DNA of 37,624 nt from Acidobacteriota bacterium (lineage in GTDB: Bacteria; Acidobacteriota; Thermoanaerobaculia; Thermoanaerobaculales; Sulfomarinibacteraceae), in assembly GCA_013152895.1 (NCBI GenBank), contig JAADFN010000089.1, positions 1-37,624 of the forward strand, read 5' to 3'. Numbering within the stretch: position 1 is the stretch's first letter; each line of letters opens with the position of its first letter. Shown piece by piece: positions 24,548 to 32,606 of the stretch. A program made the position numbers and the translations under genes. Below the pieces are notes generated by a model. That model searched no databases. It was not told the origin of the DNA and worked only from the letters and a program-made list of their open reading frames with translations.

Positions 24548-25419
24548 CCGGCCCTCTCCGCCTGTTCGCGTTCCCGCAGCAACACGACCAGGGCCTCGTA
24601 GACGCCCTCTGCGACCCTCCGCGCCTTGTCTGAAATATGCTCGAGATCATCGGTTCGTCCCCGCGGATCGATATCGCCGATCTTCGCTCCCTCCTTGACC
24701 GGGACTCCATCACGAAGCAGCCCACGGATCACGCCCGCGATTCGGGCCTTGACGGCGTAGGAAACATCCACGGGCACACCCTTCCGGAAGTCATCGACGT
24801 CGAAAACCGACACGACCGTCCCGACACGCTCCCCCCGTCCAACCGTGTCACCGATGTGATGCGACGTGAAGAAAATGCCCTCTCGAGCCGCCTTGAGCAC
24901 GCGCTCCGTCGCATAACCCATGATCTCCGCCGGTGGTTCTTCAACGAGGTGTTCGCCGGTATCTTCAAGCACCGCCCCGACCTGGGGGCCGCGAAACGTA
25001 TCGACCACCGCGTGGCAATCCCGCTTGGCGATGTATCCTGGTCCCAACGCGATGACGATCGGTGCCATCGTTGGTTTGAGGCCGAGATTCTTTCGCTGCA
25101 TCGTCGCTTCGATGAAGATGTGCGGCTTCCAACCCTCCAATGCATCCTGCAACGGCATGACGGCAACCGCAATGTCGCCGAGCCGGTTGATGAATGCAAC
25201 TTGATCAAGATCACCAGCCAACCGCGCCGTCACTCCTTGGACATGCTGCATTCCTTCGAAAACCGCCTCCGAAAAACACACGTTGCGGCGAACCGCACCG
25301 GGATACCGGATTTCAAGCATCAGAATGTTCGTGAAGCCGGCGTGATACAGCTCGACCGCCGTGGCCGAGGCCAGCTCGCCAGCACCCCGTATCAGGACCC
25401 GCATCTCCCCTGAATTCAT
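24544..25419 (-). CDS. yqeB: YqeB/EF2563-type selenium-dependent molybdenum hydroxylase maturation protein
   Basis: 291 aa. Seen: the Rossmann-like opening VLIRGAGELASATAVELYHAGF, then MLEIRYPGAVRRNVCFSEAV, GPGYIAKRDCHAVVDTFRG, VIRGLLRDGVPVKEGAKIGDIDPR and ISDKARRVAEGVYEA. These match the EF2563/YqeB family, which is found beside selenium-dependent xanthine dehydrogenase-type molybdenum hydroxylases and is thought to act in their cofactor maturation; the biochemical step is not established. Neither hydroxylase nor selD is in the window, but a desulfurase and a DUF3343 gene of the same system lie 3-4 kb away. ATGA overlaps join it to ridA before it and patatin after it. Confidence 0.82.
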   Translation of the reverse strand: MNSGEMRVLIRGAGELASATAVELYHAGFTNILMLEIRYPGAVRRNVCFSEAVFEGMQHVQGVTARLAGDLDQVAFINRLGDIAVAVMPLQDALEGWKPHIFIEATMQRKNLGLKPTMAPIVIALGPGYIAKRDCHAVVDTFRGPQVGAVLEDTGEHLVEEPPAEIMGYATERVLKAAREGIFFTSHHIGDTVGRGERVGTVVSVFDVDDFRKGVPVDVSYAVKARIAGVIRGLLRDGVPVKEGAKIGDIDPRGRTDDLEHISDKARRVAEGVYEALVVLLREREQAERAG

Positions 25420-25793
25420 CCAACCTCCGCTATCGCCTCGACCTCGATCTCAACGTTCTTGGGAAGGGCCGCAACCTGGAGAGCCGACCGCGCCGGGCGG
25501 TGCTCGCCGAAGAACGCTCCATAGATCTCATTCAGGCGGCCAAACTTCCCCATGTCAGTCAGGAAGACGGTGACCTTGATAACACGGCTCCGGCTGCTTC
25601 CTGCGGCTCGAAGGACCGCATCCAGGTTCTCGAGAGCCTGCCGGGCCTGGTCTTCGAACCCTCCTCCGGCAATCTCACCGCTACCGGGATCGATGGGAAT
25701 CTGGCCGGATGTAAAGAGCAAGCCGCCGCTGATGACGCCATGGCTGTACGGGCCAACTGCCGCCGGTGCTTCCGAGCTCGTGACCATCTTCAT
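25416..25793 (-). CDS. RidA family reactive imine/enamine deaminase
   Basis: 125 aa, the usual length. Conserved parts: AVGPYSHGVISGGLLFTSGQ, the FLTDMGKF segment, and RPARSALQVAALPKNVEIE with the Arg that binds the substrate carboxylate in active RidA. It forms cytosolic trimers that hydrolyse 2-aminoacrylate and similar imines released by PLP enzymes. GGGAGG 6 nt before the ATG at 25793 supports the start. It is the first gene of the ATGA-coupled unit with yqeB and patatin. Confidence 0.9.
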   Translation of the reverse strand: MKMVTSSEAPAAVGPYSHGVISGGLLFTSGQIPIDPGSGEIAGGGFEDQARQALENLDAVLRAAGSSRSRVIKVTVFLTDMGKFGRLNEIYGAFFGEHRPARSALQVAALPKNVEIEVEAIAEVG

Positions 25794-25833
25794 ATGGAAC
25801 CTCCCGTCCGCATATCCACGCTGACCCGCGCCA

Positions 25834-25839
25834 TTCTAC
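25834..25839 (-). promoter_or_regulatory. -10 element of the ridA-yqeB-patatin unit
   Basis: TAGAAT on the minus strand, about 40 nt before the ridA ATG. The -35 region has no good match. The same hexamer precedes the class V aminotransferase gene (28717) and the MmgE/PrpD gene (36389). Confidence 0.4.
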
Positions 25840-25857
25840 CGTCTCCGCGAGCATTCG

Positions 25858-26379
25858 CTATTCCTCCGGAATGAACTCATGGATATCCGGAAGATTCCGG
25901 TACTGTTCTGCAAAATCGAGTCCAAAGCCGACGACGAAAATATCTTCGATCTCGAGTCCAATGAAATCCACGTTGATGTCGATCGTGCGCCGGGACGGCT
26001 TGGAGAGCAAGGTCACGAGCTGAATCGACCTCGGATGCCGGGCCTGAATCATGTCGATAAGGTCCCGAAGGGTCGTTCCCGTATCGATAATGTCCTCCAC
26101 GAGGTAGACGTCACGATCCCTGACATCTGTCGTGATGTCCTTGATGAGAACCACCGATCCGGAGCTGCTCGTGCTCGACCCGTAGCTGGACATCTGCACG
26201 AAATCAACCTCGAGCGGATGCCGAATGGCCTGGGTCAGCGCGGTGTAGAAGTACACGCATCCCTTGAGAACTCCAATAAAAACCGGCGAACGGCCTTCGA
26301 GATCGCTGTCGATTTCCTCGGCCATCTTCTGCACGACTCGCTGGATCCGTTCACGACTGATGACGATCTTTCCCAACAT
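25858..26379 (-). CDS. hpt: Hypoxanthine phosphoribosyltransferase
   Basis: 173 aa. The PRPP-binding motif VYLVEDIIDTGTTL, the upstream FIGVLKGCVYFYTAL, the flexible-loop SSYGSST and the C-terminal VGFGLDFAEQYRNLP are all present. It salvages hypoxanthine (and often guanine) to IMP/GMP in the cytosol. ATG 26379 is chosen because GGGAGGGG ends 5 nt before it; the ATG at 26394 would place that ribosome site inside the coding frame. It is divergent from the plus-strand 556-aa gene with 57 bp between start codons. Confidence 0.92.
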   Translation of the reverse strand: MLGKIVISRERIQRVVQKMAEEIDSDLEGRSPVFIGVLKGCVYFYTALTQAIRHPLEVDFVQMSSYGSSTSSSGSVVLIKDITTDVRDRDVYLVEDIIDTGTTLRDLIDMIQARHPRSIQLVTLLSKPSRRTIDINVDFIGLEIEDIFVVGFGLDFAEQYRNLPDIHEFIPEE

Positions 26380-26396
26380 CACCACCCCTCCCATCC

Positions 26397-26424
26397 TTGA
26401 TGGTTGACGAGACTGTTGTATGCT
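26397..26424 (+). promoter_or_regulatory. Promoter of the 556-aa gene
   Basis: TTGATG (26397-26402), 16-nt spacer, TATGCT (26419-26424). Four of six match in each box. Transcription would begin a few bases before the ATG at 26437. Confidence 0.35.
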
Positions 26425-26436
26425 AAACGGGACGAG

Positions 26437-28107
26437 ATGAACACGACGCCACCTTTCCGCCCGACCGAGCGCTACACGATTCTCTCCGATCGTTTCCGAT
26501 CGCTATGGACGTTCTACCAGTTTCTGGGGGGCGTCTTCAAGCACCAGGACCGCGGGAAGCTCCCGTTTTCGTACGATTTTCAATCCCTGTACAAACGAAT
26601 GCAGGATATTGTTCCGGGACTTGCAAACGCCTCCGAAAAAGATGCCGAGAAAGAAATCAACGGTATCGAACGCGAGCTTGCGAAGATTCACGCTCATCTC
26701 AGGACCATCGAGGAGGAGTTCGCTCCATCGCTGTTGCGGCGGCTCTTCGATCATCTCAAGCAGCAGGACGAGAAAATCCTCGTTGCCCTCGTCAAGTTCT
26801 ATCTCCAGTACGAAACGTATGATGAAGACACCCTTGACAAGCTCGATATCCTGCTGACCCGTCTCGCCCAGGCTCCGGGCGAGGGAGAGCGCGTCCTTCC
26901 CCGTAGCGATGCCGATCTCAGGGCGATGTTCGAGCGCCTCGCCGAGTTTGCGGGCATCGACATTCCCGATGCCGTTGAACGATCCGCCCTGCTCGTGGCG
27001 ATCCGCGAGTTCCGGAGTCAGATCGAGCAGATCCCCGACTTCGACGCGATCTTGGCCGGTGGCATTTACGACAGGTATCGCAATTTCAAACACAAGCTTG
27101 GTAGCTCTTTTCTCGATCCGGAGATTGCCGTCGAGCTCGTCAAGACGAACATCGCGGCCAAGAACCGATTCCAGGAGCTTTACAAGACTGAAGAGACGGG
27201 AATCCTGGAGGACACGAACAGGATCTTCGAAATCGAGCGGTACCTCGAAAAGAACCCAGACGCGGCGGATACCGATCTCAGGCTCCAGATCGAGGCTTTC
27301 AAACGCTTTCGGGGCCGGTTCGACGAAGGACGCAAGGAAGACAACATCAGGAGGGACGTCCTCGCCGAGCTGAGACGATCCGTGCAGGAGATCCTGCAGA
27401 GTTTCGATCCACCGGAACAACACGCCCCTTACTTCGCGAAACGAGCGGCAGTGGGACGCGAGGCTGATCTACCCGCGAAACCCCCGCCGGTGTACGAGCC
27501 GCCGGCTCAGTCGGTCCGATCGAGCGCTGTCGATGCAATTCCATTCGAGGACCAAGACGAGGGCGTCCCCCAACGCGCCTCGTCGACCATGTCTCTCGAC
27601 GAGCTCGTTCCCCCGGATACCCTGCTCAACGAATCCCTTCACAAGATCATGTTCGCCCTCGAGCTCGTGATCTGGGACCATCCCCCGGAGCGCGCTGTCA
27701 CACTGACCCAACTGAACAATCTCAAGCTCGAGCCGTGGGAAGCCGACGCGTACCGGCGCCTCGCCGGCGGCCTCGTGGCACAGGGGACACACGACTGGGA
27801 TCTCGCGCACTTCTTGCTGACCACAGCGGCCCTGCGCGTCAAAATGGACGAGGAGGACAGCGAGATCCTGAGATTGCAATCGACAAACTCTGGTGGCCGT
27901 CTGTTCGAAGTCCTGGAACGATCGGCCCAGAGTCTCGAGCGGGCGGGCGAGGTTGAAAAGAGATTTCATTGGTTTCTGGATGACATGCTGTACCGGGGAC
28001 ATACCGAGAAGCTCGATCAGCTCTCTCGCTCGCGCTTCCGCTTTCTGAAAACCTATGCAGCGTTGTGGCTCGATCACCAGAATGCCGGAGGCGTAACACC
28101 ACTGTGA
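26437..28107 (+). CDS. Unrecognised helical cytosolic protein
   Basis: 556 aa, no family that I recognise. No signal peptide or membrane helix is seen. The first 330 residues are rich in Glu, Lys, Arg, Leu and Ile and look helical, with heptad-like runs (EKDAEKEINGIERELAKIHA; EEFAPSLLRRLFDHLKQQDE). A Pro-rich, probably disordered link follows at about 350-400 (PAKPPPVYEPPAQSV). The C-terminal 150 residues are again helical and contain LELVIWDHPPERAVTLTQLN. Start ATG 26437 is taken over TTG 26404, which falls in the promoter. The stop overlaps the start of the RDD membrane protein gene (GTGA), so the two products probably act together, perhaps with this protein as the cytosolic partner; this is inference from coupling only. 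Confidence 0.75.
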   Translation: MNTTPPFRPTERYTILSDRFRSLWTFYQFLGGVFKHQDRGKLPFSYDFQSLYKRMQDIVPGLANASEKDAEKEINGIERELAKIHAHLRTIEEEFAPSLLRRLFDHLKQQDEKILVALVKFYLQYETYDEDTLDKLDILLTRLAQAPGEGERVLPRSDADLRAMFERLAEFAGIDIPDAVERSALLVAIREFRSQIEQIPDFDAILAGGIYDRYRNFKHKLGSSFLDPEIAVELVKTNIAAKNRFQELYKTEETGILEDTNRIFEIERYLEKNPDAADTDLRLQIEAFKRFRGRFDEGRKEDNIRRDVLAELRRSVQEILQSFDPPEQHAPYFAKRAAVGREADLPAKPPPVYEPPAQSVRSSAVDAIPFEDQDEGVPQRASSTMSLDELVPPDTLLNESLHKIMFALELVIWDHPPERAVTLTQLNNLKLEPWEADAYRRLAGGLVAQGTHDWDLAHFLLTTAALRVKMDEEDSEILRLQSTNSGGRLFEVLERSAQSLERAGEVEKRFHWFLDDMLYRGHTEKLDQLSRSRFRFLKTYAALWLDHQNAGGVTPL

Positions 28108-28700
28108 TCCGCACGCGGAAAAACGGACCTTCCCGGCGTCGGCTTTTCGAGACGTCGAGCCTTGTTCCGGCACGCGCCCGACGGCGCCTGGCCGCCACCC
28201 TCCTGGACATGCTGTTCTTCAGCCTCCTGACGCTGATCCTCGCTCTCCCTGTGATCCTCGAGTTTCCCCCTCAAGCGCTCGGCAAGGACATCCCTCATAT
28301 GCTACCCCTCATCGCAGCCGACCACGCGTGGTTGCGGCTGGCCGTTGTCGAGCTCGCGCTGTGGACTGCGTTGTGGTGGGCCTATTTCATCATCGGGTGG
28401 GGCTGGCTCGGCGCCACGCCGGGTCAATGGATTCTGGGCCTTCGAGTCGTGGATCACCGGGGCAGGTGCCCGATCGGTCCGGCGCGGGCCGCGCTTCGTC
28501 TGATCGCGTACTCCATCGGCTCGCTGCCCTTCATGGCCGGCCACCTTCTCGTCATCTTCCGGACCGATGCGCGCAGCCTTCATGACGTTCTCGCGGGAAC
28601 CCGCGTCGTCAGAGCCCGTTCCCTGGTTCCGGTGGGGGCGCCCCGGCCCGGCGGGGACACGACAATAGCCGGTTCCCCGAAGACGAAGAAACATCCCTGA
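28104..28700 (+). CDS. RDD family membrane protein
   Basis: 198 aa. The RDD pattern is present: RRRLAATLLDMLFF (Arg, Asp in the first helix), GATPGQWILGLRVVD after the second helix pair, and RSLHDVLAGTRVV at the end. Three to four inner-membrane helices. RDD proteins are poorly understood; some act as Na+(Li+)/H+ antiporters and some lie in gliding or transport clusters. I take GTG 28104, which overlaps the stop of the 556-aa gene (GTGA), as the start. The tail after residue 170 is basic and probably cytosolic. Confidence 0.82.
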   Translation: MIRTRKNGPSRRRLFETSSLVPARARRRLAATLLDMLFFSLLTLILALPVILEFPPQALGKDIPHMLPLIAADHAWLRLAVVELALWTALWWAYFIIGWGWLGATPGQWILGLRVVDHRGRCPIGPARAALRLIAYSIGSLPFMAGHLLVIFRTDARSLHDVLAGTRVVRARSLVPVGAPRPGGDTTIAGSPKTKKHP

Positions 28701-28716
28701 TACAACGTGTCTGCGG

Positions 28717-28722
28717 TAGAAT
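28717..28722 (+). promoter_or_regulatory. -10 element before the class V aminotransferase gene
   Basis: TAGAAT, followed 8 nt later by GAGGAGGG and the ATG at 28743. No -35 match. It lies in the 42-bp gap after the RDD gene. Confidence 0.35.
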
Positions 28723-28742
28723 CCCGCCCCTGAGGAGGGCCC

Positions 28743-29906
28743 ATGAGACGCATCTACCTCGATCACGGCGCCACATCTTTCCCAAAGGCGCCTGGAGTCG
28801 CGGACGCGGTCGCGTCCTTCCTCCGAAACGATGCCGGCAATCCTGGCCGGGGCGGCCACCGGCTGGCCGTCGCCGCGTCGCGGGCGATCGAAGACGCCCG
28901 GGAGTCTGTCGCCGAGCTACTGGGCGGACATCCGGAGCGGACTCTGTTCGGGCCAGGCTCGACGTTCTGGCTCAACACGCTTTGCGCGGGCCTGCTGGGT
29001 CCGGGCGACACCGTCGTGACATCGGTGCTCGAGCACAACTCGGTCATGCGTCCGCTGCGGTACCTGGAGGCGGCGAGGGGCATCACGATCGTCACGGTAC
29101 GCACCGCGAACGCGTCCGGCGTCCCGGATCCTGCGGAGGTTCGATCCGTCGTGAGTGCAGCACGTGCAAAGCTGGTCGTGATGACCCATGCATCCAACGT
29201 CACCGGCGCCGTCTTTCCAATCGAAGATATCGCGGACGCCGTTGCGCCGGTCCCCGTGGCCGCCGACGGAGCCCAGACCGCTGGAAGCGTCCCGTTCGAC
29301 TTCGCATCCTCCGGCCTTGCGGCCTACGCGTGCTCCGGTCACAAGGGACTCCTCGGACCGACGGGCACCGGCGTCCTTCTCCTGGCGCCACCGCTGGCGG
29401 ATGAGCTTCAGCCGCTCGTTCGCGGCGGCACCGGCTCCAGGTCCGAAAGCGAGGAGATGCCTGTTTTGCTTCCAGATCGCCTCGAAGCAGGAACGCCCAA
29501 CGGTGCCGGAATCGCGGGCCTCGGCGTTGCAGCACGCTGGCTCCTGGCCAGGGGCGTCTCCTCCATCCACCAGCACGAGAGCCGCCTCGTGGCCGCCCTC
29601 GCCGAGCGGTTGAGCTCCATCCCGGGCGCCCACGTACACGGTTGGGATCCGGGCCGGCCGCACACCGGCATCCTCTCCTTCACGGTGGACGGCGCGGACA
29701 CCGGGGAGCTCGCCGCCTGGCTCGACCGGGAACGGGGCATCATGCTGCGAGCCGGTCTCCACTGCGCTCCGGCCGCCCACCGGTGGTTGGGCACGTTCCC
29801 GTCCGGAACGCTGCGGCCCGGCCTTTCGCCCTTTTCGACCGGCGCTGACATCGAAGCGCTCGCCGCCGCCGTCGAGGAATTCGCCGCCCGGAGGAGGTCG
29901 ACGTGA
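28743..29906 (+). CDS. Class V aminotransferase / cysteine desulfurase, EF2568-like
   Basis: 387 aa. Seen: YLDHGATSFPKAPGV at the N terminus, GNPGRGGHRL, the PLP Asp in AADGAQTAG, the Schiff-base Lys in CSGHKGLLGPTGTG, and the sulfur-carrying Cys in RAGLHCAPAAHRWLGT near the C terminus. The opening and overall pattern resemble the EF2568 subfamily seen in selenium-dependent molybdenum hydroxylase systems, where it is thought to release sulfur or selenium from (seleno)cysteine. GAGGAGGG precedes the ATG at 28743. The last codons overlap the start of the DUF3343 gene (GTGA), a pairing expected if the second protein receives the S or Se. Confidence 0.85.
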   Translation: MRRIYLDHGATSFPKAPGVADAVASFLRNDAGNPGRGGHRLAVAASRAIEDARESVAELLGGHPERTLFGPGSTFWLNTLCAGLLGPGDTVVTSVLEHNSVMRPLRYLEAARGITIVTVRTANASGVPDPAEVRSVVSAARAKLVVMTHASNVTGAVFPIEDIADAVAPVPVAADGAQTAGSVPFDFASSGLAAYACSGHKGLLGPTGTGVLLLAPPLADELQPLVRGGTGSRSESEEMPVLLPDRLEAGTPNGAGIAGLGVAARWLLARGVSSIHQHESRLVAALAERLSSIPGAHVHGWDPGRPHTGILSFTVDGADTGELAAWLDRERGIMLRAGLHCAPAAHRWLGTFPSGTLRPGLSPFSTGADIEALAAAVEEFAARRRST

Positions 29907-30205
29907 CAAAGCCCCGCGATCTGATCATTGTCTTTGGTACCGTGCAACGAGTGATGCGCGCCGAGTCCCAGGCCAGGAAGCGGGGGCTCGACGTCGATGT
30001 CATCCCGGCGCCTCGATCGGTGAGCTCCGAGTGCGGCTTCGTGATCGAAGCACGATCGGAAGATGCCTCCCGTTGGTCCGGCCTTCTCCAGGAGCTCGAG
30101 CTGACGCCACAGTCCGTCTTCCGCCACACCGGGGGCGGCTGGGTGCCCGGGAGCCTGGAAACCGGGCCCCGGCCCTCGAACCGCCCGAGGCAACGCGGCC
30201 GGTGA
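29903..30205 (+). CDS. DUF3343 family protein, putative Se/S carrier
   Basis: 100 aa. The DUF3343 plan is visible: IIVFGTVQRVMRAESQARKR at the N terminus, DVDVIPAPRSVSSECGF with the conserved Cys-Gly, and a degraded C terminus rich in Arg and Pro. The family is described as a putative selenium/sulfur carrier, with the Cys as acceptor. The GTG start at 29903 overlaps the stop of the cysteine-desulfurase-like gene, which suggests direct hand-over from that enzyme. The last 30 residues (after PQSVFRHTGGGWVP) are unlike the family and could be extra. Confidence 0.78.
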   Translation: MTKPRDLIIVFGTVQRVMRAESQARKRGLDVDVIPAPRSVSSECGFVIEARSEDASRWSGLLQELELTPQSVFRHTGGGWVPGSLETGPRPSNRPRQRGR

Positions 30206-30440
30206 GACGGCTTTCGGGTGCGACCATCGTTGGAACCGTCGAAGAAGGCGCCTCCGGGCATTTCACCTCGAAAGGCACGTTCTCCCCACCAGGCGTCCCT
30301 GAGAAGAGCTCGTCCATCCGGAAACTGCCACGGTGGCCGGACCCTCGCGTGATCGCCACCCCGCATGTCTCACGCACTTCCCGCTGCGCACGACACCCGC
30401 CATCGCGACGTTTCTCGCGGCGCAAGCGCCGACAGCGTGC
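30206..30440. other. Intergenic, no gene supported
   Basis: 235 bp between convergent genes. Frames are open on both strands but none has a ribosome site or a recognisable product. No terminator with a U-run is seen. Confidence 0.5.
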
Positions 30441-31958
30441 CTACTGGCTCACGCCGATATCCTGTGGAAAGGTCCAGGCGCCCTGCCGTACGGCCACGGT
30501 AAAAGGTTTCTTGACGAGGATGTGCCTGGACAGGTGGTACAAAGGAATCAGCGGCCGGTCGGTGCAGAGTTGTCTCAGAGCGTTCTGGACGAGGGCATGG
30601 CGGGCGTCGGCCGTGGCGGCCGCCGGAACGCGTTCGATCCACCCGTCGACGGCTGCATTGGCGTACCCCATCCCGTTTTGCAATCCGAGGTGGAGCCGCG
30701 GCTGCCGCGAGTGGATCATCGCCTCCAGAAAATCGGACGAGTCTGCGAATGGAAAGTTCCAGCCCACGACGAAAGAGTCCAGATCCCCCTTCAGCAACCG
30801 TCCGTACAACACATCGTACGGCACGACCTCGACATGGGCTTCCAAGCCCGCCTTCTCGAGCGCCGTCTTGATATACCACGCGGCCGGAGCGGACTCGGTC
30901 GAAACGAGGAGACCGATGCTCGTTCCCGGTGGAACGCCGGCGCGTTCCAGGAGACGGTGGGCTTCCCTCGGGTCGGCACGATGCACCGCGCACGTCGGAG
31001 CAAAACCAAACACGCCGGCGGGAACATAGGAGACGGCCGGCTCTGCATCCCCACGGGGGAAGGCCTTCTTGACGAGCGCCGCGCGATCGATGGCACGATC
31101 GATCGCCTCGCGAACCCTGGCATTCCCGAGGGGCCAGCGCCTCAGGTTGAACCCCAACATCGTCGTCGTCAGCGCTCTCATCTCGATGACGCGATACTCA
31201 TGAGGCACGGAATGGGATGCCAAGAACGCCCGTGAAACCGGAACCACGACGTCAACCGCCCCGCTCGTGACCAGGCGTGCGAGCTCTTCTTGCGAGGAGA
31301 CCACCTCGATACGCACGGTTGCAAGCGCCGGCTTGATGCCCCAGTAGCTCTTCCACCTCTGGAGCACGAGCGATCCGTTATGCGACATGCTCACCACCCG
31401 GTACGGACCTGTTCCCACCGGGCGGGCCGGATCGAATCCCGAAGGCACGATTGCCACCGCTGTCAACCGCGTCAAGAGCAATGGCGACGGCATCGATGTG
31501 GTGATCTCGATCTTCCACGGCTCCCCCGGCACCCGGTGGATGCCCGAGACCGTCGAGAGGTACGAAGCCGTGGCCGAACCCGGCCAATGCAAGGCACGGC
31601 GCAACGAGCCAAGGACGTCATCCACCGTCAGACGCCGCCCATCGTGGAAAAAAACACCCTGGCGAATCCTCAGCTGCCACCGCGTCGGCGAAGGCGTTGT
31701 CCAGCTTTCGGCGAGACAGGGCGTCACCTCAAGATCGGGGGAAAGCCGTACCAGTGGCTCGTAGATCGATGCCAGGACCGAGGTTGTCGTCGTCTCGTCC
31801 TGGGCATGAGGGTCCAGGCTGACAATGCGATGCGCATACGCGACGGTGACTCTGTGCGGCGTCTCCGCCCTTCGGGCACATCCGGTGATCCCACCCAGAA
31901 GGGCGAGGCATACCAGAAACGCACTCCTCTTCGCGGAGATGAATAGAATCTCTTTCAT
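30441..31958 (-). CDS. Extracytoplasmic solute-binding lipoprotein (family 5, peptide/nickel/opine type)
   Basis: About 505 aa. A lipoprotein signal lies at the start: basic MKEILFISAKRS, a hydrophobic stretch, then lipobox ITGC (Cys about residue 27). The mature part has the SBP family-5 pattern: VSLDPHAQDETTTTSVLASI, YEPLVRLSPD, CLAESW, WQLRIRQGVFFHDGRRLTVDDV, GTGPYRVV, and NARVREAIDRAIDR. It should bind a peptide or similar ligand for an ABC importer, whose permease and ATPase genes are not in the window. ATG 31958 is taken for its good signal peptide; GTG 31970 and GTG 31976 are in frame and lie 7 and 1 nt after the -10-like TACACT, so one of them may be the true leaderless start. Confidence 0.87.
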   Translation of the reverse strand: MKEILFISAKRSAFLVCLALLGGITGCARRAETPHRVTVAYAHRIVSLDPHAQDETTTTSVLASIYEPLVRLSPDLEVTPCLAESWTTPSPTRWQLRIRQGVFFHDGRRLTVDDVLGSLRRALHWPGSATASYLSTVSGIHRVPGEPWKIEITTSMPSPLLLTRLTAVAIVPSGFDPARPVGTGPYRVVSMSHNGSLVLQRWKSYWGIKPALATVRIEVVSSQEELARLVTSGAVDVVVPVSRAFLASHSVPHEYRVIEMRALTTTMLGFNLRRWPLGNARVREAIDRAIDRAALVKKAFPRGDAEPAVSYVPAGVFGFAPTCAVHRADPREAHRLLERAGVPPGTSIGLLVSTESAPAAWYIKTALEKAGLEAHVEVVPYDVLYGRLLKGDLDSFVVGWNFPFADSSDFLEAMIHSRQPRLHLGLQNGMGYANAAVDGWIERVPAAATADARHALVQNALRQLCTDRPLIPLYHLSRHILVKKPFTVAVRQGAWTFPQDIGVSQ

Positions 31959-31972
31959 CGTTTGAGCCACCA

Positions 31973-31988
31973 ACACCAGTGTAACGCA
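31973..31988 (-). promoter_or_regulatory. Shared 16-bp motif before the solute-binding protein gene
   Basis: ACACCAGTGTAACGCA on the plus strand; on the minus strand it reads TGCGTTACACTGGTGT, containing the -10-like TACACT (31983-31978). It matches the motif at 32607-32622 in 15 of 16 bases. Confidence 0.4.
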
Positions 31989-32257
31989 AACTCTCTTTCA
32001 GACCATCTCCGCTCACGGCGTCCCGGAGACGAGAGAGCCGTTCCTCGCCCGTATTTCTCGCCGAGCTCCCACTGCGACCACATAGACGCCTTCCATTGCG
32101 GCGTTGCTCCCGGCAGCACCACGCCGGGACGTGCACTCCACTCGAAGGGCGGGCTCAAGGATCGCGTCCCCGCCAGGGGGCATGCGTGGACTGCGACGCG
32201 CCACGAGCACCCCCCGGGCGCCACGGCACCCCCCGCCCTGGGACAGGGGGTGGTGAC
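31989..32257. other. Intergenic, GC-rich, no gene supported
   Basis: About 270 bp. A hairpin CACCCCC / GGGGGTG (32227-32233 with 32246-32252) lies just after the stop of the 114-aa gene on the minus strand and may end its transcript, though no U-run follows. Short open frames on both strands have no ribosome site and no family likeness. Confidence 0.45.
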
Positions 32258-32602
32258 TCATGTGGGCCCAAGCAACAGGGACGGCTGTCGTGGAACGTGC
32301 TCCAGCCAGGCGAGCCGAAACACCCCTCCACCGAGTGCCTCAAGCGAAAAGTGAGGCGGATGGTGCTTCGGCCACGGGACCAGTCCGTTACGGAGGAAGA
32401 ACTCCTTGATCGCCGGAGATCTCAGCTCGGGGCAACGTTCCCAGAAGCTCTCCGTGATCGGCACCTCCACGGCCTCGTCGTGATCTGGAAAGATCAAGGA
32501 GACACTGTCCCACTCCCGGCGGAAGTACAACCACCGGCCGTTCCCGAGGATCCGCAGCCCGTAGACGTATCCCCGGCCGCCGCTCCACCCTGAAGCAATC
32601 AT
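32258..32602 (-). CDS. Small hypothetical protein, conserved-looking
   Basis: 114 aa, function unknown. The chain WSGG...YGLRI, FRREWDSVSLI, VEVPITESFWERCPELRS and a PWPKHHPPHF segment looks like a compact soluble domain that I have the impression recurs as an unnamed protein in diverse bacteria. I cannot verify that here. There is no signal peptide or membrane helix. No ribosome site precedes ATG 32602; TACACT (minus, 32617-32612) ends 9 nt before it, so a leaderless mRNA is likely. It stands alone between the HD-GYP gene and the solute-binding protein gene, on the same strand as both. Confidence 0.6.
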   Translation of the reverse strand: MIASGWSGGRGYVYGLRILGNGRWLYFRREWDSVSLIFPDHDEAVEVPITESFWERCPELRSPAIKEFFLRNGLVPWPKHHPPHFSLEALGGGVFRLAWLEHVPRQPSLLLGPT

Positions 32603-32606
32603 TCTG

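Noticed and set aside
30202-30440. Open frame from GTG 30202 that overlaps the DUF3343 stop (GTGA)
   Set aside because: The overlap looks like coupling, but the product (RRLSGATIVGTVEEGASG...) matches nothing I know and the frame runs on opposite the solute-binding protein gene.
31955-32261. Two overlapping minus-strand frames of 82 and 89 codons
   Set aside because: No ribosome site, composition of GC-rich shadow frames, and no recognisable motif.
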